Shown: piece by piece, positions 16,043-25,282 of the stretch | Numbering within the stretch: position 1 is the stretch's first letter | How the letters are laid out: the number at the start of each line of letters is the position of its first letter | Assembly: GCA_032334235.1 (NCBI GenBank) | Contig: JAVSGI010000005.1 | Span: forward strand, 1,426,001-1,490,000 | Direction: 5' to 3' | Source of the DNA: Paracoccaceae bacterium Fryx2 | GTDB lineage: Bacteria > Pseudomonadota > Alphaproteobacteria > Rhodobacterales > Rhodobacteraceae | DNA: 64,000 bases | Notes under the pieces: generated by a model | Seen by the model: only the letters and a program-made list of their open reading frames with translations | Database searches by the model: none | What the model was told of the DNA's origin: nothing | Position numbers and translations under genes: made by a program

Positions 16043-18953
16043 GGAGGATCACCCCTTCCTTGTCATGAAACACGGGGTCGGTGACCTCGCACAGGATGTC
16101 GATGCCGCGCAGGCGGTCCATCAGGCGGACGGTCTCGCCATGTCGCGCACGGCCGTTCTTCAGGAAACCCAGCCCGACCCAGCCCCCCAGCGTCGGCGAC
16201 GGGCCGACCGAAGTGACATAGCCCTGATCATTTTCGCGCGTCGGCTCGTCGCCGGGGGTGTAAAGATGCGCCCCCGCCGTCAGCACGGCATCGGCCACCG
16301 GGCGCAGGCCGACCATCTGCTCGCGCCCGGGCCCCGAAAGGCCGGGGCGAAGTGACGCCGCCTTGCCGATGCAATCCTTGCCCTGCGCCACCATCCGGCC
16401 CAGACCGATGTCGAAGGCCGTCACCCGGCCGTGAATCTCTGCATGGGTGATGAAGCCCTTCTCGATCCGCAGCACGTTCAGCGCCTCCATGCCGTAGGCA
16501 CCGCCGCCCAGGGTTTCGGCCCGCGCCAGAAGGTCGCGGAACAGCGCCTCGCCGTAACGGGCGGGAACCGCGATCTCATACCCCTCCTCGCCGGAAAAAG
16601 AGATGCGGAACAGCCGCCCTTCCACGCCCGACAGGCTGACCGCCCCGCAGGCCATGAAGGGCAGCGAGACCGCCGCATCCAGCACGCTGTTGACCAGCAC
16701 CCGTGCCAGCGGCCCGGCCACGGCAAACTGCGCCCAGCTTTCGGTGACCGAGATCGTGCGCAGATCCCAGTCGGCGCAGAAGGCCTGCTGCACGAAATCA
16801 AGGTGCCGCATCACCTGCCCGGCGGCGGCGGTGGTGGTGGTCATCAGGAAATGGTGGTCGCCCAGCCTTGCGGTGGTGCCGTCGTCCAGCACCATGCCAT
16901 CCTCGCGCAGCATCAGGCCATAGCGCACCCGGCCCACCGGCAGGGTGGAAAAGGTGTTGGTATAGACCAGATCGAGAAACCGTGCCGCATCAGCGCCTTG
17001 CAGGTCGATCTTGCCAAGGGTCGAGACATCGGCCACCCCGACCGTGCCGCGCACCATGGCCACCTCGCGGTCGCAGGCCTCGCGCCAGGTCGTCTCGCCC
17101 CGGCGCGGGAAGTAGCTCGGGCGATACCAGAGCCCGGCCTCGATCATCGGCGCGCCGCGCTCGACCGAGGCGGCGTGCGAGGTCATGAAACGCTGCGGCG
17201 CAAAGCCTGCCCCCCGGCCGCCCGCCCCCATCGCGGCGATGGACACCGGGCTGAACGGCGGGCGGAAGGTCGTCGTCCCGGTCTGCGGGATGCCGCGCCC
17301 GGTGGCATCGGCCAGCACCGCCAGCGCGCCGATGCTGGAATTCTTGCCCTGATCGGGTGCCATGCCCTGCGTGGTGTAGCGCTTCATGTGCTCGACGCTG
17401 GCGTAGTTTTCCTGCGCTGCCAGCCTCACGTCCTTCACCGTCACGTCATTGGCAAAGTCGAGCCACGCCCGCCCCTTGCCCGGCACCGCCCAAAGTGCGG
17501 TGACAGATGCCTCCGCCCCCTCGGCCTCGGGCAGCGCCATGTCGGGCACGGCAAGGCCCAGCGCCGCCAGCGCCCGGCCCGCCACGGCCACGCCATCCGC
17601 CAGACAGGCGGCGGTGGAGAACCGCCCCGCCGCCGCCCCGGCAGCCTCCAGCCCCGGCACGGCGCCCGATGCAGGCACGAAGGTCGCCAGCGCCTCGTCC
17701 CACACCGGCCGCCCGTTCATGTGGCAGGTCAGGTGCAGCGTCGGGTTCCAGCCGCCCGAAAGCGCCAGGCAGTCGGTTTGCAGCCGCATCACCCCGCCCT
17801 TGTGGGCCACGCTGATCCACTCCAGCCCCAGCCGCCCGCCGCTGCCGGTGACGGTGGCGCCGAGGTAGACGGGGCAATCCTCCTCCGCCCGCGCATCGGG
17901 GCGGCTGTCGACGATCGCCGCGACCGTAACCCCCGCCGCCATCAGGTCGCGCGCGGTGCGCCTTGCGTCGTCGTTGTTGGCAAAGACCGTGACGCACCGC
18001 CCGGGCGCCACGCCGTAACGGTTCAGGTAGCCGCGCACCGCGCCGGCCAGCATGATCCCCGGCCGGTCGTTGTCGGCAAAGGCGATCGGGCGTTCCAGCG
18101 CCCCCGCCGCCAGCACGGCCTGCCGGGCGACGATGCGCCAGAAGCATTCGCGCGGCAGGCCGGGGCGGGCGGGCAGGTGCAGCCCCACCCGTTCCAGCGC
18201 GCCGTAGGTGCCCTGATCGTAAGCGCCGGTGACCGTGGTGCGCGGCATCAGCCGCACGTTGGGCATCTCGGCCAGTTCGGCCAGCACCCCCGCCATCCAG
18301 TCCGCCCCCGCCATGCCGCCGACCGGCGCGCTTTCGGCCAGCAGGCGGCCGCCCATCCGGGCATCCTCGTCGGCCAGGATCACATCGGCCCCGGCCCGCC
18401 CGGCGGTCAGCGCCGCCATCAGCCCGGCAGGCCCGGCGCCGATCACCAGCAGGTCGCAGAAGGCATGGGCCTTTTCATAATCGGCCTCGTCATGCCGCCC
18501 CGACAGGCTGCCAAGGCCCGCGGCCCGGCGGATCAGCGGCTCGTAGACCCGCTTCCAGAAGGCACGCGGCCACATGAAGGTCTTGTAGTAGAACCCGGCT
18601 GTCAGCAGCGGCGCGGCCAGATCGTTGACCGCCAGCACGTCGTGCCGCAGCGACGGCCAGCGGCTCTGGCTTTTCGCCTCCAGCCCCTCGAACACCTCCT
18701 GCACCGTGGCGCGCACGTTGGGCGTCTGCTGGCGGTCCTCGATGATCTCTACCAGCGCGTTCGGTTCCTCGGACCCCAGCGCCAGCACGCCGCGCGGACG
18801 GTGATACTTGAAGCTGCGCCCGACCAGCCTGACCCCGTTGGCCAGCAGCGCCGAGGCCAGAGTATCGCCCGCAAACCCCTGATACTCGGTCCCGTCAAAG
18901 CGGAAACGCAGTGGCGACGTGCGGTCGATCAGCCCCTTGCCGTCGATCCTCAT
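16035..18953 (-). CDS. soxA: sarcosine oxidase, alpha subunit
   Basis: This 972-residue subunit has an N-terminal 2Fe-2S-ferredoxin-like domain without iron-cysteines (LRFRFDGTEYQGFAGDTLAS), then an NAD-binding Rossmann domain with LVIGAGPAGLMAALTAG near residue 175. The C-terminal ~400 residues form a glycine-cleavage T-protein (aminomethyltransferase) module that binds tetrahydrofolate, seen in GYEIAVPARYGEALF and VLRIEKGFITHAEIHG. ATG 18953 was chosen because it yields the usual SoxA start MRIDGKGLIDR; longer frames would enter soxD. Overlap with soxD is 4 nt, suggesting coupling. Confidence 0.95.
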   Translation of the reverse strand: MRIDGKGLIDRTSPLRFRFDGTEYQGFAGDTLASALLANGVRLVGRSFKYHRPRGVLALGSEEPNALVEIIEDRQQTPNVRATVQEVFEGLEAKSQSRWPSLRHDVLAVNDLAAPLLTAGFYYKTFMWPRAFWKRVYEPLIRRAAGLGSLSGRHDEADYEKAHAFCDLLVIGAGPAGLMAALTAGRAGADVILADEDARMGGRLLAESAPVGGMAGADWMAGVLAELAEMPNVRLMPRTTVTGAYDQGTYGALERVGLHLPARPGLPRECFWRIVARQAVLAAGALERPIAFADNDRPGIMLAGAVRGYLNRYGVAPGRCVTVFANNDDARRTARDLMAAGVTVAAIVDSRPDARAEEDCPVYLGATVTGSGGRLGLEWISVAHKGGVMRLQTDCLALSGGWNPTLHLTCHMNGRPVWDEALATFVPASGAVPGLEAAGAAAGRFSTAACLADGVAVAGRALAALGLAVPDMALPEAEGAEASVTALWAVPGKGRAWLDFANDVTVKDVRLAAQENYASVEHMKRYTTQGMAPDQGKNSSIGALAVLADATGRGIPQTGTTTFRPPFSPVSIAAMGAGGRGAGFAPQRFMTSHAASVERGAPMIEAGLWYRPSYFPRRGETTWREACDREVAMVRGTVGVADVSTLGKIDLQGADAARFLDLVYTNTFSTLPVGRVRYGLMLREDGMVLDDGTTARLGDHHFLMTTTTAAAGQVMRHLDFVQQAFCADWDLRTISVTESWAQFAVAGPLARVLVNSVLDAAVSLPFMACGAVSLSGVEGRLFRISFSGEEGYEIAVPARYGEALFRDLLARAETLGGGAYGMEALNVLRIEKGFITHAEIHGRVTAFDIGLGRMVAQGKDCIGKAASLRPGLSGPGREQMVGLRPVADAVLTAGAHLYTPGDEPTRENDQGYVTSVGPSPTLGGWVGLGFLKNGRARHGETVRLMDRLRGIDILCEVTDPVFHDKEGVILRA

Positions 18954-19264
18954 GCCGCCCCTCCGGATTTCATCTTGGCCAAAATATCCCCGCCGGAGGC
19001 TCCGCCCTCGCCCCCCGCCGCCACCAGCCGGGCGTCCAGCACCGCATGGGTCACCGTGTTGCGGGTGACCAGCAACCAGCTGGCACAGCCCATTTCGTGA
19101 TACCACAGGTCGCGGGTTTCCCCGGCGGGGTTGTCGCGCAGGTGCAGATAGGCGTCCCAGGCGGCGGGGTCGTCGCCGACTGGACGGTTCAGGTAATCCT
19201 CGGACCCGTAGTAGAAGAACTCGCGCCGGTCGCGGGGGCCGCAGAGGGGGCAGGGAATGCGCAT
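18950..19264 (-). CDS. soxD: sarcosine oxidase, delta subunit
   Basis: This 104-residue zinc-binding subunit begins MRIPCPLCGPRDRREFFYYG; the CPxCG pair starts the Zn site and later histidine and cysteine residues (WYHEMGCASWL) complete it. It lies between soxB and soxA in the usual order. The C-terminal ~15 codons are formed by a copy of the dispersed repeat found elsewhere in the window, so the tail is probably a recent, non-essential extension. Confidence 0.93.
   Translation of the reverse strand: MRIPCPLCGPRDRREFFYYGSEDYLNRPVGDDPAAWDAYLHLRDNPAGETRDLWYHEMGCASWLLVTRNTVTHAVLDARLVAAGGEGGASGGDILAKMKSGGAA
18967..19006 (-). repeat. dispersed repeat, copy C, inside the soxD 3' end
   Basis: The sequence (minus strand) GGCGGAGCCTCCGGCGGGGA is followed by TATTTTGGCCAAGATGAAAT. 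It matches the copies at 37814-37854 and 58029-58087. Here it is translated as the C-terminal tail of SoxD (GASGGDILAKMKSGG). Confidence 0.7.
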
Positions 19265-19274
19265 GGTTTGGCCT

Positions 19275-20525
19275 TCAGTGCAGGTTGTGCTGGCTGCCGG
19301 TGCCTTCTTCATCCAGAAGATGCCCGGTGGCGAAGCGGTCAAGGCGGAACCGTGCGGCAACCGCGTGCGGCTGGCCGGTGGCCATCAGATGCGCCATGCA
19401 CCAGCCGCTGGCGGGCACCGCCTTGAAGCCGCCGTAGTTCCACCCGGCATCGACGAACAGCCCCTCGACAGGCGTGCGGTCGATGATCGGGCTGCCATCC
19501 GGCGTCATGTCCATGATCCCGCCCCAGGACCGCAGCACCTTTGCCCGCCCGATCATCGGCATCAGGGTCATGCCCGCCTCCATCACATGCTCGACCATCG
19601 GCAGGTTGCCGCGGCTGGCGTAGCTGGCGTAGAAATCGAGGTCGCCGCCGAACACGAGGCCCCCCTTGTCGGACTGGCTGATGTAGAAATGCCCCATGCC
19701 GAAGCTGATGACATGGTCGATCACCGGCTTGAGCCCTTCGGTGACAAAGGCTTGCAGCACATGGCTTTCGATCGGCAGGCGCAGGCCCGCCATCGCCGCC
19801 ACCTGCCCCGACCGGCCCGCCACGACCATGCCGACCTTTGCCGCCCGGATCGGCCCGCGCGTGGTCTGCACGCCGGTCACCCGGCCGCCCGCGATGTCGA
19901 TCCCGGTCACCTCGCAGTTCTGGATCAGGTCGACTCCGCGCCGGTCGGCGGCGCGGGCATAGCCCCAGGCCACGGCATCGTGCCGCGCCGTGCCGCCGCG
20001 CCGGTGCAGCAGGCCGCCATAGATCGGGAAGCGGGTCTGCTCGAAATCGAGATAGGGCAGGTAGGATCGCACGCCTTCGCGGTCCAGCAGTTCGGCGTCG
20101 TCGCCCTGTGAGATCATCATGTTGCCACGCCGGGCGAAGGCGTCGCGCTGGCCGTCGGAGTGGAACAGGTTGATCAGCCCGCGCTGGCTGTGCATCACGT
20201 TGAAGTTCAGGTCGGCCGACAGCCCCTCCCACAGCTTCATCGAATGGCTGTAGAACTCGGAGTTGCCTTGCAGCAGGTAGTTGGCCCGCACGATGGTGGT
20301 GTTGCGCCCGATGTTGCCCGAGCCGAGATAGCCCTTTTCCAGCACCGCGATGTTGGTCAGCCCGTGGTTCTTCGCCAGATAGTAGGCGGTGGCCAGCCCG
20401 TGCCCGCCGCCGCCGATGATGATCGCGTCATAGGCGGGCTTCGGGGCCGGGTCGCGCCATGCCGGTTTCCAGCCCCTGTTGCCGAACAGCCCTTCGCTGA
20501 TGACCTTCAGACCCGAATAGCGCAT
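19275..20525 (-). CDS. soxB: sarcosine oxidase, beta subunit
   Basis: This 416-residue flavoprotein is the catalytic subunit that oxidises sarcosine with FAD/FMN. The dinucleotide-binding motif AIIIGGGGHGLATAYYLAK lies near residue 35, preceded by a ~30-residue SoxB-specific N-terminus. SGNIGRNTTIVRANY near residue 70 is a conserved family segment containing the usual flavin-contact region, and WGGIMDMTPDGSPIID near residue 345 is the DAO-family FAD C-terminal motif. First gene of soxBDAG. Confidence 0.95.
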   Translation of the reverse strand: MRYSGLKVISEGLFGNRGWKPAWRDPAPKPAYDAIIIGGGGHGLATAYYLAKNHGLTNIAVLEKGYLGSGNIGRNTTIVRANYLLQGNSEFYSHSMKLWEGLSADLNFNVMHSQRGLINLFHSDGQRDAFARRGNMMISQGDDAELLDREGVRSYLPYLDFEQTRFPIYGGLLHRRGGTARHDAVAWGYARAADRRGVDLIQNCEVTGIDIAGGRVTGVQTTRGPIRAAKVGMVVAGRSGQVAAMAGLRLPIESHVLQAFVTEGLKPVIDHVISFGMGHFYISQSDKGGLVFGGDLDFYASYASRGNLPMVEHVMEAGMTLMPMIGRAKVLRSWGGIMDMTPDGSPIIDRTPVEGLFVDAGWNYGGFKAVPASGWCMAHLMATGQPHAVAARFRLDRFATGHLLDEEGTGSQHNLH

Positions 20526-20563
20526 CTGCCCCTGCCCCGTGCCGTCCCGCCCCGTGAACCGGG

Positions 20564-20595
20564 TTGGCCCGACCATCCGACGGATGCCGGGCCAA
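20564..20595. terminator. inverted repeat between gdhA and soxB
   Basis: TTGGCCCG (20564-20571) and CGGGCCAA (20588-20595) form an 8-bp stem, with an inner ATCCG/CGGAT stem. No clear T-tract follows on the minus strand, so it could be a terminator-like structure for gdhA or an operator for the sox genes. Confidence 0.4.
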
Positions 20596-20635
20596 ACCTT
20601 GTCTGCCCGCGACACGGCGCGTCGCGGAACGGCCC

Positions 20636-22066
20636 TCAGAGGCCCTTGGACACATAGGTCGCGGCCACCCGGCGGATCGAGACGATATAGGCCGCCACCC
20701 GCAGATCCTCGACATCGGGGCGGGTGTGCCAGACCTCGCGCATCGCCTGGTAGGCAGAGCGCATCGTGTCATCGAGGCCGGAGCGCACCAGCGCCAGCTC
20801 GTCCGAGCCTTGCAGGAATTTCTGCTTGAAGTCGGGCGAAAGCTGCCAGCCGAGCTGCTGGTCGTTCGACAGCCGTTCCAGTTCCTCGACCAGCAGGAAG
20901 CTGCGCGCCTCTTCGGCCCGGCGCTGCATCCGGCCGAAACGGATGTGGCTGAGGTTCTTGACCCATTCGAAATACGACACCGTCACACCGCCCGCATTGG
21001 CATACATGTCGGGAATGATCACCGTGCCCTTGGCGCGCAGGATCTCGTCGGCGCCGAAGGTGATCGGGCCGTTCGCCGCCTCGACGATCAGCGGTGCCTT
21101 GATGGCGGCGGCATTGCCCTTGTGGATCACCCCTTCCAGCGCCGCCGGAATCAGGATGTCGCAATCGGCCTCCAGCAGTTCTGCCCCGCTTTCGACGAAG
21201 CCGGCCGAAGGGTAGCCCCGGATGGTGCCCTGCTTGGCGATCCATTGCCGGACATCCTCGACCCGCAGGCCATTCTCGTCGACCAGCGCGCCGTCGCGTT
21301 CGATGATGGCGATGATCTTGGCACCGTCCTCCTCGGACAGGAACTTGGCGGCGTGGTAGCCCACGTTGCCCAGCCCCTGCACGATGACGCGCTTGCCGTC
21401 CAGATCGCCCGAAAGCCCTGCTTTCGCCGCATCCTCGGGGTGGCGGAAGAATTCGCGCAGCGCATACTGCACGCCGCGCCCGGTGGCCTCGACGCGGCCC
21501 TGGATGCCGCCCGCATGGGGCGGCTTGCCCGTGACGCAGGCCTTGGCGTTGATGTCGGTGGTGTTCATGCGGGCATACTGGTCCGCGATCCAGGCCATTT
21601 CACGCTCGCCCGTGCCCATGTCGGGGGCGGGCACGTTCTGCGCCGGGTGGATCAGGTCGCGCTTTATCAACTCGTAGGCAAAGCGGCGGGTGATCATTTC
21701 CAGCTCGTGCTCGTCCCAGGCGCGGGGGTCGATGCACAGCCCGCCCTTCGAGCCGCCGAACGGCGTTTCCACCAGCGCGCATTTGTAGGTCATCAGCGCC
21801 GCCAGCGCCTCGACCTCGTCCTGGTTGACGGCCAGCGAATAGCGGATGCCGCCCTTGACGGGTTCCATGTGTTCGGAATGGACCGACCGGTAGCCGGTGA
21901 AGGTCTCGATCTTGCCGCGCAGCCGAACGCCGAAGCGCACCGTATAGGTCGAGTTGCAGACCCGGATCTTCTGTTCCAGCCCCGGGCTGAGGTCCATCAG
22001 CGCGACGGCCCGGTTGAACATCAGATCGACGGACTCGCGGAAACTCGGTTCTCCAGCAACTTGCAT
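20636..22066 (-). CDS. gdhA: glutamate dehydrogenase (Glu/Leu/Phe/Val dehydrogenase family)
   Basis: This 476-residue enzyme interconverts glutamate and 2-oxoglutarate plus ammonia. The substrate-binding motif VETPFGGSKGGL near residue 100 carries the catalytic lysine, VPAPDMGTGEREMAW follows, and the Rossmann motif VIVQGLGNVGYHAAKF lies near residue 215. Its length is close to mammalian-type and alphaproteobacterial GDH rather than the 450-residue NADP enzyme of enterics, so NAD or dual specificity is likely. AGGAGA lies upstream of ATG 22066. Confidence 0.93.
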   Translation of the reverse strand: MQVAGEPSFRESVDLMFNRAVALMDLSPGLEQKIRVCNSTYTVRFGVRLRGKIETFTGYRSVHSEHMEPVKGGIRYSLAVNQDEVEALAALMTYKCALVETPFGGSKGGLCIDPRAWDEHELEMITRRFAYELIKRDLIHPAQNVPAPDMGTGEREMAWIADQYARMNTTDINAKACVTGKPPHAGGIQGRVEATGRGVQYALREFFRHPEDAAKAGLSGDLDGKRVIVQGLGNVGYHAAKFLSEEDGAKIIAIIERDGALVDENGLRVEDVRQWIAKQGTIRGYPSAGFVESGAELLEADCDILIPAALEGVIHKGNAAAIKAPLIVEAANGPITFGADEILRAKGTVIIPDMYANAGGVTVSYFEWVKNLSHIRFGRMQRRAEEARSFLLVEELERLSNDQQLGWQLSPDFKQKFLQGSDELALVRSGLDDTMRSAYQAMREVWHTRPDVEDLRVAAYIVSIRRVAATYVSKGL

Positions 22067-22460
22067 GCCACTTCTCCTGTGTCTGGCAGGGGCCCGCGTT
22101 GCGGCGCCCGGTCGCACCCTAGACCGAAGCGATGAATCATTCATCACGAAAAGAACGCCCAGCAGATGCATCCGCCGCGGCGTCAGGTGATTCGCCGCGC
22201 TTGCGGAATCCGGCCCGGAATTAACCGCGACCGGAGCGCGGCGCGGTGGGCGTGCAGCCGCCGGTTGAGGGGTTGTCGCCGGGTGCTGCACAATCCCGGC
22301 CGCCTTCTGGCGCTGTTTCCGGGCCTGTCGAATTGGGTTCAAACCCGGCCGACTTCGCCACATTTCTGCCCCAGGCGGCCCCTTAGCTGCCGGGGCACCG
22401 GAGTGACTGCCGAGCCGCATTCACCAAGGCGCCGCGGATCAGGGGCGAAAGGAACGAGCG
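22067..22460. other. divergent control region between gdhA and the Tad-type genes
   Basis: These ~390 bases hold no supported gene. A perfect 15-bp palindrome, GATGAATCATTCATC (22131-22145), lies ~65 bp before the gdhA start and is a candidate operator. The remainder is GC-rich with no recognised RNA. Confidence 0.5.
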
Positions 22461-24065
22461 ATGGAGACGCCGACGATGAACATGCAGGGGACGGACACCG
22501 CACAAGGGCAGCCCCGGAACGCGATGGCCCCGGACAGCGGGCGGCTGAAGCGTTTCGGACGTGACGAAGACGGCGCGCTGATCGTCTTTTCGCTGTTCCT
22601 GTTCGTGCTGATGTCGATGCTCGGCGGTCTGGCGATCGACCTGATGCATTACGAGAAGATCCGCACCGAGATGTCGCAGACGCTGGACCGCTGCGTGCTG
22701 TCGGCTGCCAGCCTGACCCAGTCGCTTGACCCCCAGGGCGTGGTCGAGGATTGCGTCGACAAGGCGGGGATGGCCGAATACCTGAGCTCGGTCACGGTTG
22801 ACGAAGGGCTGAACTTCCGCGAGGTCAGCGCCAGGGCCAGTGCCGACACCCAGCCGTTCTTCGTGCACATGCTGGGAATCGAAGACCTGTTCGCCCATGC
22901 CAGCTCGACCGCCGAGCAGCGGATTTCCAACGTGGAAGTGTCGCTGGTGCTGGACATCTCGGGGTCGATGGCCGGGTCGCGCATCAACAACCTGCGCCCG
23001 GCGGCACGCGAATTCATCGACACGGTGCTGGCCTCGTCCGACCCCGGGCGGGTGACGATCTCGATCGTTCCCTATGCCGGGCACGTCAACCTGGGCGAGC
23101 CGCTGGAATCGCAGTTCAACGTGACCGAGAACCACACCGCCTCCTACTGCATCGACCTGCCGCCCTCGACCTACGGTTCCATCTCGCTGTCGCAGACCAC
23201 GCCCTTCACCCATGCCGGACATTTCGACCCATACTATTCGGCCATGGCCCCGACGCTGCATTTCTGCTCGCCGCGGACGGTGAATACCGTGCTGCCGCTG
23301 AACGACAATGCCACCGTCCTGAAAGCCAAGATCAACGGGCTGGTGGCCGAGGGCAACACCTCGATCGACATCGGGATGAAATGGGGCTCGCTGCTGCTCG
23401 ATCCGGGCGCACAACCGATCATCGAGGGGCTGATCGGCCGCGGCACCGTGAATGCGGGCTATGCCGGGCGTCCGCTGAACCCGGCGGTGAACGACGTGCT
23501 CAAGATCGTGGTGCTGATGACCGATGGCGAAAACACCACCGAATACCGCCTGAAACCGGGCTACGACTCCGGCCTGTCGAACGTCTGGCGGCGCAACAGC
23601 AACGGCGCGCTGTCGCTGTATCACGAGCCCCGCAGCGGCACGACCAAGTTCTTCCGCCTGTCGGACGGCAAATGGTACACCACGCCCGATGGCGGCACCA
23701 CCGGCGCCACCCGGCTGACCTACCCCGAACTCTGGGCGCAGGCATCGGTGTCGTGGGTGGCGATGAACATCTATTCCCGCGCCCTGCACGGCAGCACCAC
23801 CAGCGGCCAGAACACCTGGTTCAACACCTTCGTCAGCGCCGAGTCGGCTGACAAGAACAACCGCCTGCAAACCGTGTGCAACGCCGCCAAGGCCGCCGGG
23901 ATCACGGTCTTCGGCATCGGCTTCGAGGCACCCTCGGGCGGCCGCACCCAGGTGCGCAACTGCGCCACATCGACCGCCCACTACTTCGACGCAAAGGGGC
24001 TTTCGATCACCACCGCCTTCCGCGCCATCGCTAGCCAGATCAGCTTGCTGAGGTTGACCCAATGA
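22461..24065 (+). CDS. TadG-like pseudopilin with von Willebrand factor A domain
   Basis: This 534-residue protein starts with ~30 polar residues and RFGRDEDGALIVFSLFLF, a TadE/TadG-like segment with a transmembrane helix (residues ~39-60). A vWA domain follows with a MIDAS motif VLDISGSMAGSR (DISGS at 165-169) and VLMTDGENTTEY downstream, with a large Gly/Thr-rich insertion before the final FGIGFEAPSGG strand. Such proteins are exported or retained at the inner membrane as minor components of Flp/Tad pili. ATG 22461 could be replaced by 22476 or 22482. It overlaps the next gene by 4 nt. Confidence 0.85.
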   Translation: METPTMNMQGTDTAQGQPRNAMAPDSGRLKRFGRDEDGALIVFSLFLFVLMSMLGGLAIDLMHYEKIRTEMSQTLDRCVLSAASLTQSLDPQGVVEDCVDKAGMAEYLSSVTVDEGLNFREVSARASADTQPFFVHMLGIEDLFAHASSTAEQRISNVEVSLVLDISGSMAGSRINNLRPAAREFIDTVLASSDPGRVTISIVPYAGHVNLGEPLESQFNVTENHTASYCIDLPPSTYGSISLSQTTPFTHAGHFDPYYSAMAPTLHFCSPRTVNTVLPLNDNATVLKAKINGLVAEGNTSIDIGMKWGSLLLDPGAQPIIEGLIGRGTVNAGYAGRPLNPAVNDVLKIVVLMTDGENTTEYRLKPGYDSGLSNVWRRNSNGALSLYHEPRSGTTKFFRLSDGKWYTTPDGGTTGATRLTYPELWAQASVSWVAMNIYSRALHGSTTSGQNTWFNTFVSAESADKNNRLQTVCNAAKAAGITVFGIGFEAPSGGRTQVRNCATSTAHYFDAKGLSITTAFRAIASQISLLRLTQ

Positions 24066-24592
24066 AACCCTTCCTGAAACGCCTTTGGTCCGGGTTCTCC
24101 CGCGACGACGGGGTGGCCACGCTGGAATTCGTTCTGGTGATCCCGTTGCTGACCACCCTGTTCATGGCCGCCTTCGAATCCGGCCTGATGCGGACGCGGT
24201 TCTTCATGCTGGAGCAGGCCGTCGACACGACGATGCGCGAACTGCGCATCGGGCATCTGCCCGGCGTCGACCATGACAAGCTCAAGACCGAAATCTGCGA
24301 CCGCACCGTGATCTTCCCAAATTGCGAAAACATCCTGAAGATCGAACTGCGCCCGATCAGCCGGGCCACCTGGGCACTGCCGACCACTCAGGCCACCTGC
24401 GTGGACCGTTCGGCGGCAATCCAGCCGGTCACCGAATTCGGCACCGGGCAATCGGGCGAACTGATGCTGGTGCGGGTCTGCGCGACGCTGGACGCGATGT
24501 TCCCGACCACCGGCATCGGCCTTGCCCTGCCCAAGGACGGCAACGGCGGCTACGGGCTTGTGGTGGTTTCTGCCTTTGTCAACGAACCGTGA
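24062..24592 (+). CDS. TadE-like minor pseudopilin
   Basis: This 176-residue protein has the typical TadE start: basic residues, then SRDDGVATLEFVLVIPLLTT with the conserved Gly-Glu processing-like motif before the hydrophobic helix (residues ~17-40). The rest is a periplasmic domain with four cysteines that may form disulfides. It is coupled to the upstream vWA gene by an ATGA overlap and precedes a second TadE/TadF-like gene. A role in Flp/Tad pilus assembly is inferred from family and order. Confidence 0.83.
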   Translation: MKPFLKRLWSGFSRDDGVATLEFVLVIPLLTTLFMAAFESGLMRTRFFMLEQAVDTTMRELRIGHLPGVDHDKLKTEICDRTVIFPNCENILKIELRPISRATWALPTTQATCVDRSAAIQPVTEFGTGQSGELMLVRVCATLDAMFPTTGIGLALPKDGNGGYGLVVVSAFVNEP

Positions 24593-24605
24593 GGAGGATG
24601 CCGTG

Positions 24606-25154
24606 ATGAAACGACTGCTTCGCAAGGTCCGCGGCTTCCGGCGGGGCGACGACGGTTCCGTCGTGGTCGAGGCGGTGATCGTGCTGCCGCTGATGTTCTG
24701 GGCCTACCTGACGATCTTCGACTACTGGGATGGCTTTCGGGCGATGAACACCATCCAGAAGGCAAGCTACACCATTTCCGACATGATCTCGCGCGAGATG
24801 GAGCCGGTGAATTCCGCCTATATCCGCGGGATGCGCGACACGATGAACTACATGCTCGACCCCGACGAATCCGCCAAGATCCGGGTGACCAGCGTGATGT
24901 GGGACGAGCTTGACGACCGCTACGAGGTGCTGTGGTCGAATTCGCCAGATGGTCAGATGCAGCCCCTGACAACAGCCACGCTGCAACCGCTTGCCTACCG
25001 GCTGCCGATGATGGCCGACGGCACCACCGTGCTGCTGCTGCAGACCGAGGTGCGCTATCGGCCGCCGTTCAATACCGGGCTGAACCCGATGACCTACGAG
25101 TATTTCATCGTGACCCGCCCGCGCTTTGCCCCCCGGGTCGATTTCGGCACCTGA
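24606..25154 (+). CDS. TadE/TadF-like pseudopilin
   Basis: This 182-residue protein shares the layout of its neighbour: a short basic start, RRGDDGSVVVEAVIVLPLMF with the E at helix position 5, one transmembrane helix, and a periplasmic part ending in VTRPRFAPRVDFGT. It probably forms a hetero-oligomer with the TadE-like protein. GTG 24603 is an alternative start. No other tad genes (ATPase, secretin, prepilin peptidase) are adjacent, so this trio is separate from a main pilus operon. Confidence 0.82.
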   Translation: MKRLLRKVRGFRRGDDGSVVVEAVIVLPLMFWAYLTIFDYWDGFRAMNTIQKASYTISDMISREMEPVNSAYIRGMRDTMNYMLDPDESAKIRVTSVMWDELDDRYEVLWSNSPDGQMQPLTTATLQPLAYRLPMMADGTTVLLLQTEVRYRPPFNTGLNPMTYEYFIVTRPRFAPRVDFGT

Positions 25155-25179
25155 TGCCGCACCGCGCGTCGGGTCCGCG

Positions 25180-25207
25180 GGCCAGTGTGCCGTGCCGCAC
25201 ACTGGCC
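25180..25207 (+). terminator. hairpin after the Tad-type genes
   Basis: A perfect 10-bp stem GGCCAGTGTG/CACACTGGCC lies 25 bp after the last Tad-type gene. It has no T-tract, so termination is only suggested. Confidence 0.4.
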
Positions 25208-25282
25208 CTGCGGCCTGCGGCGGTTGAGCCGCGACCCCGCGACACCTACTTCCGGGCATGATCCTCACAAAGGAATCCTGCC

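Noticed and set aside
16431-19100. An 889-codon open frame opposite soxA
   Set aside because: Same GC-driven shadow pattern; soxA on the other strand has clear Rossmann and aminomethyltransferase motifs.
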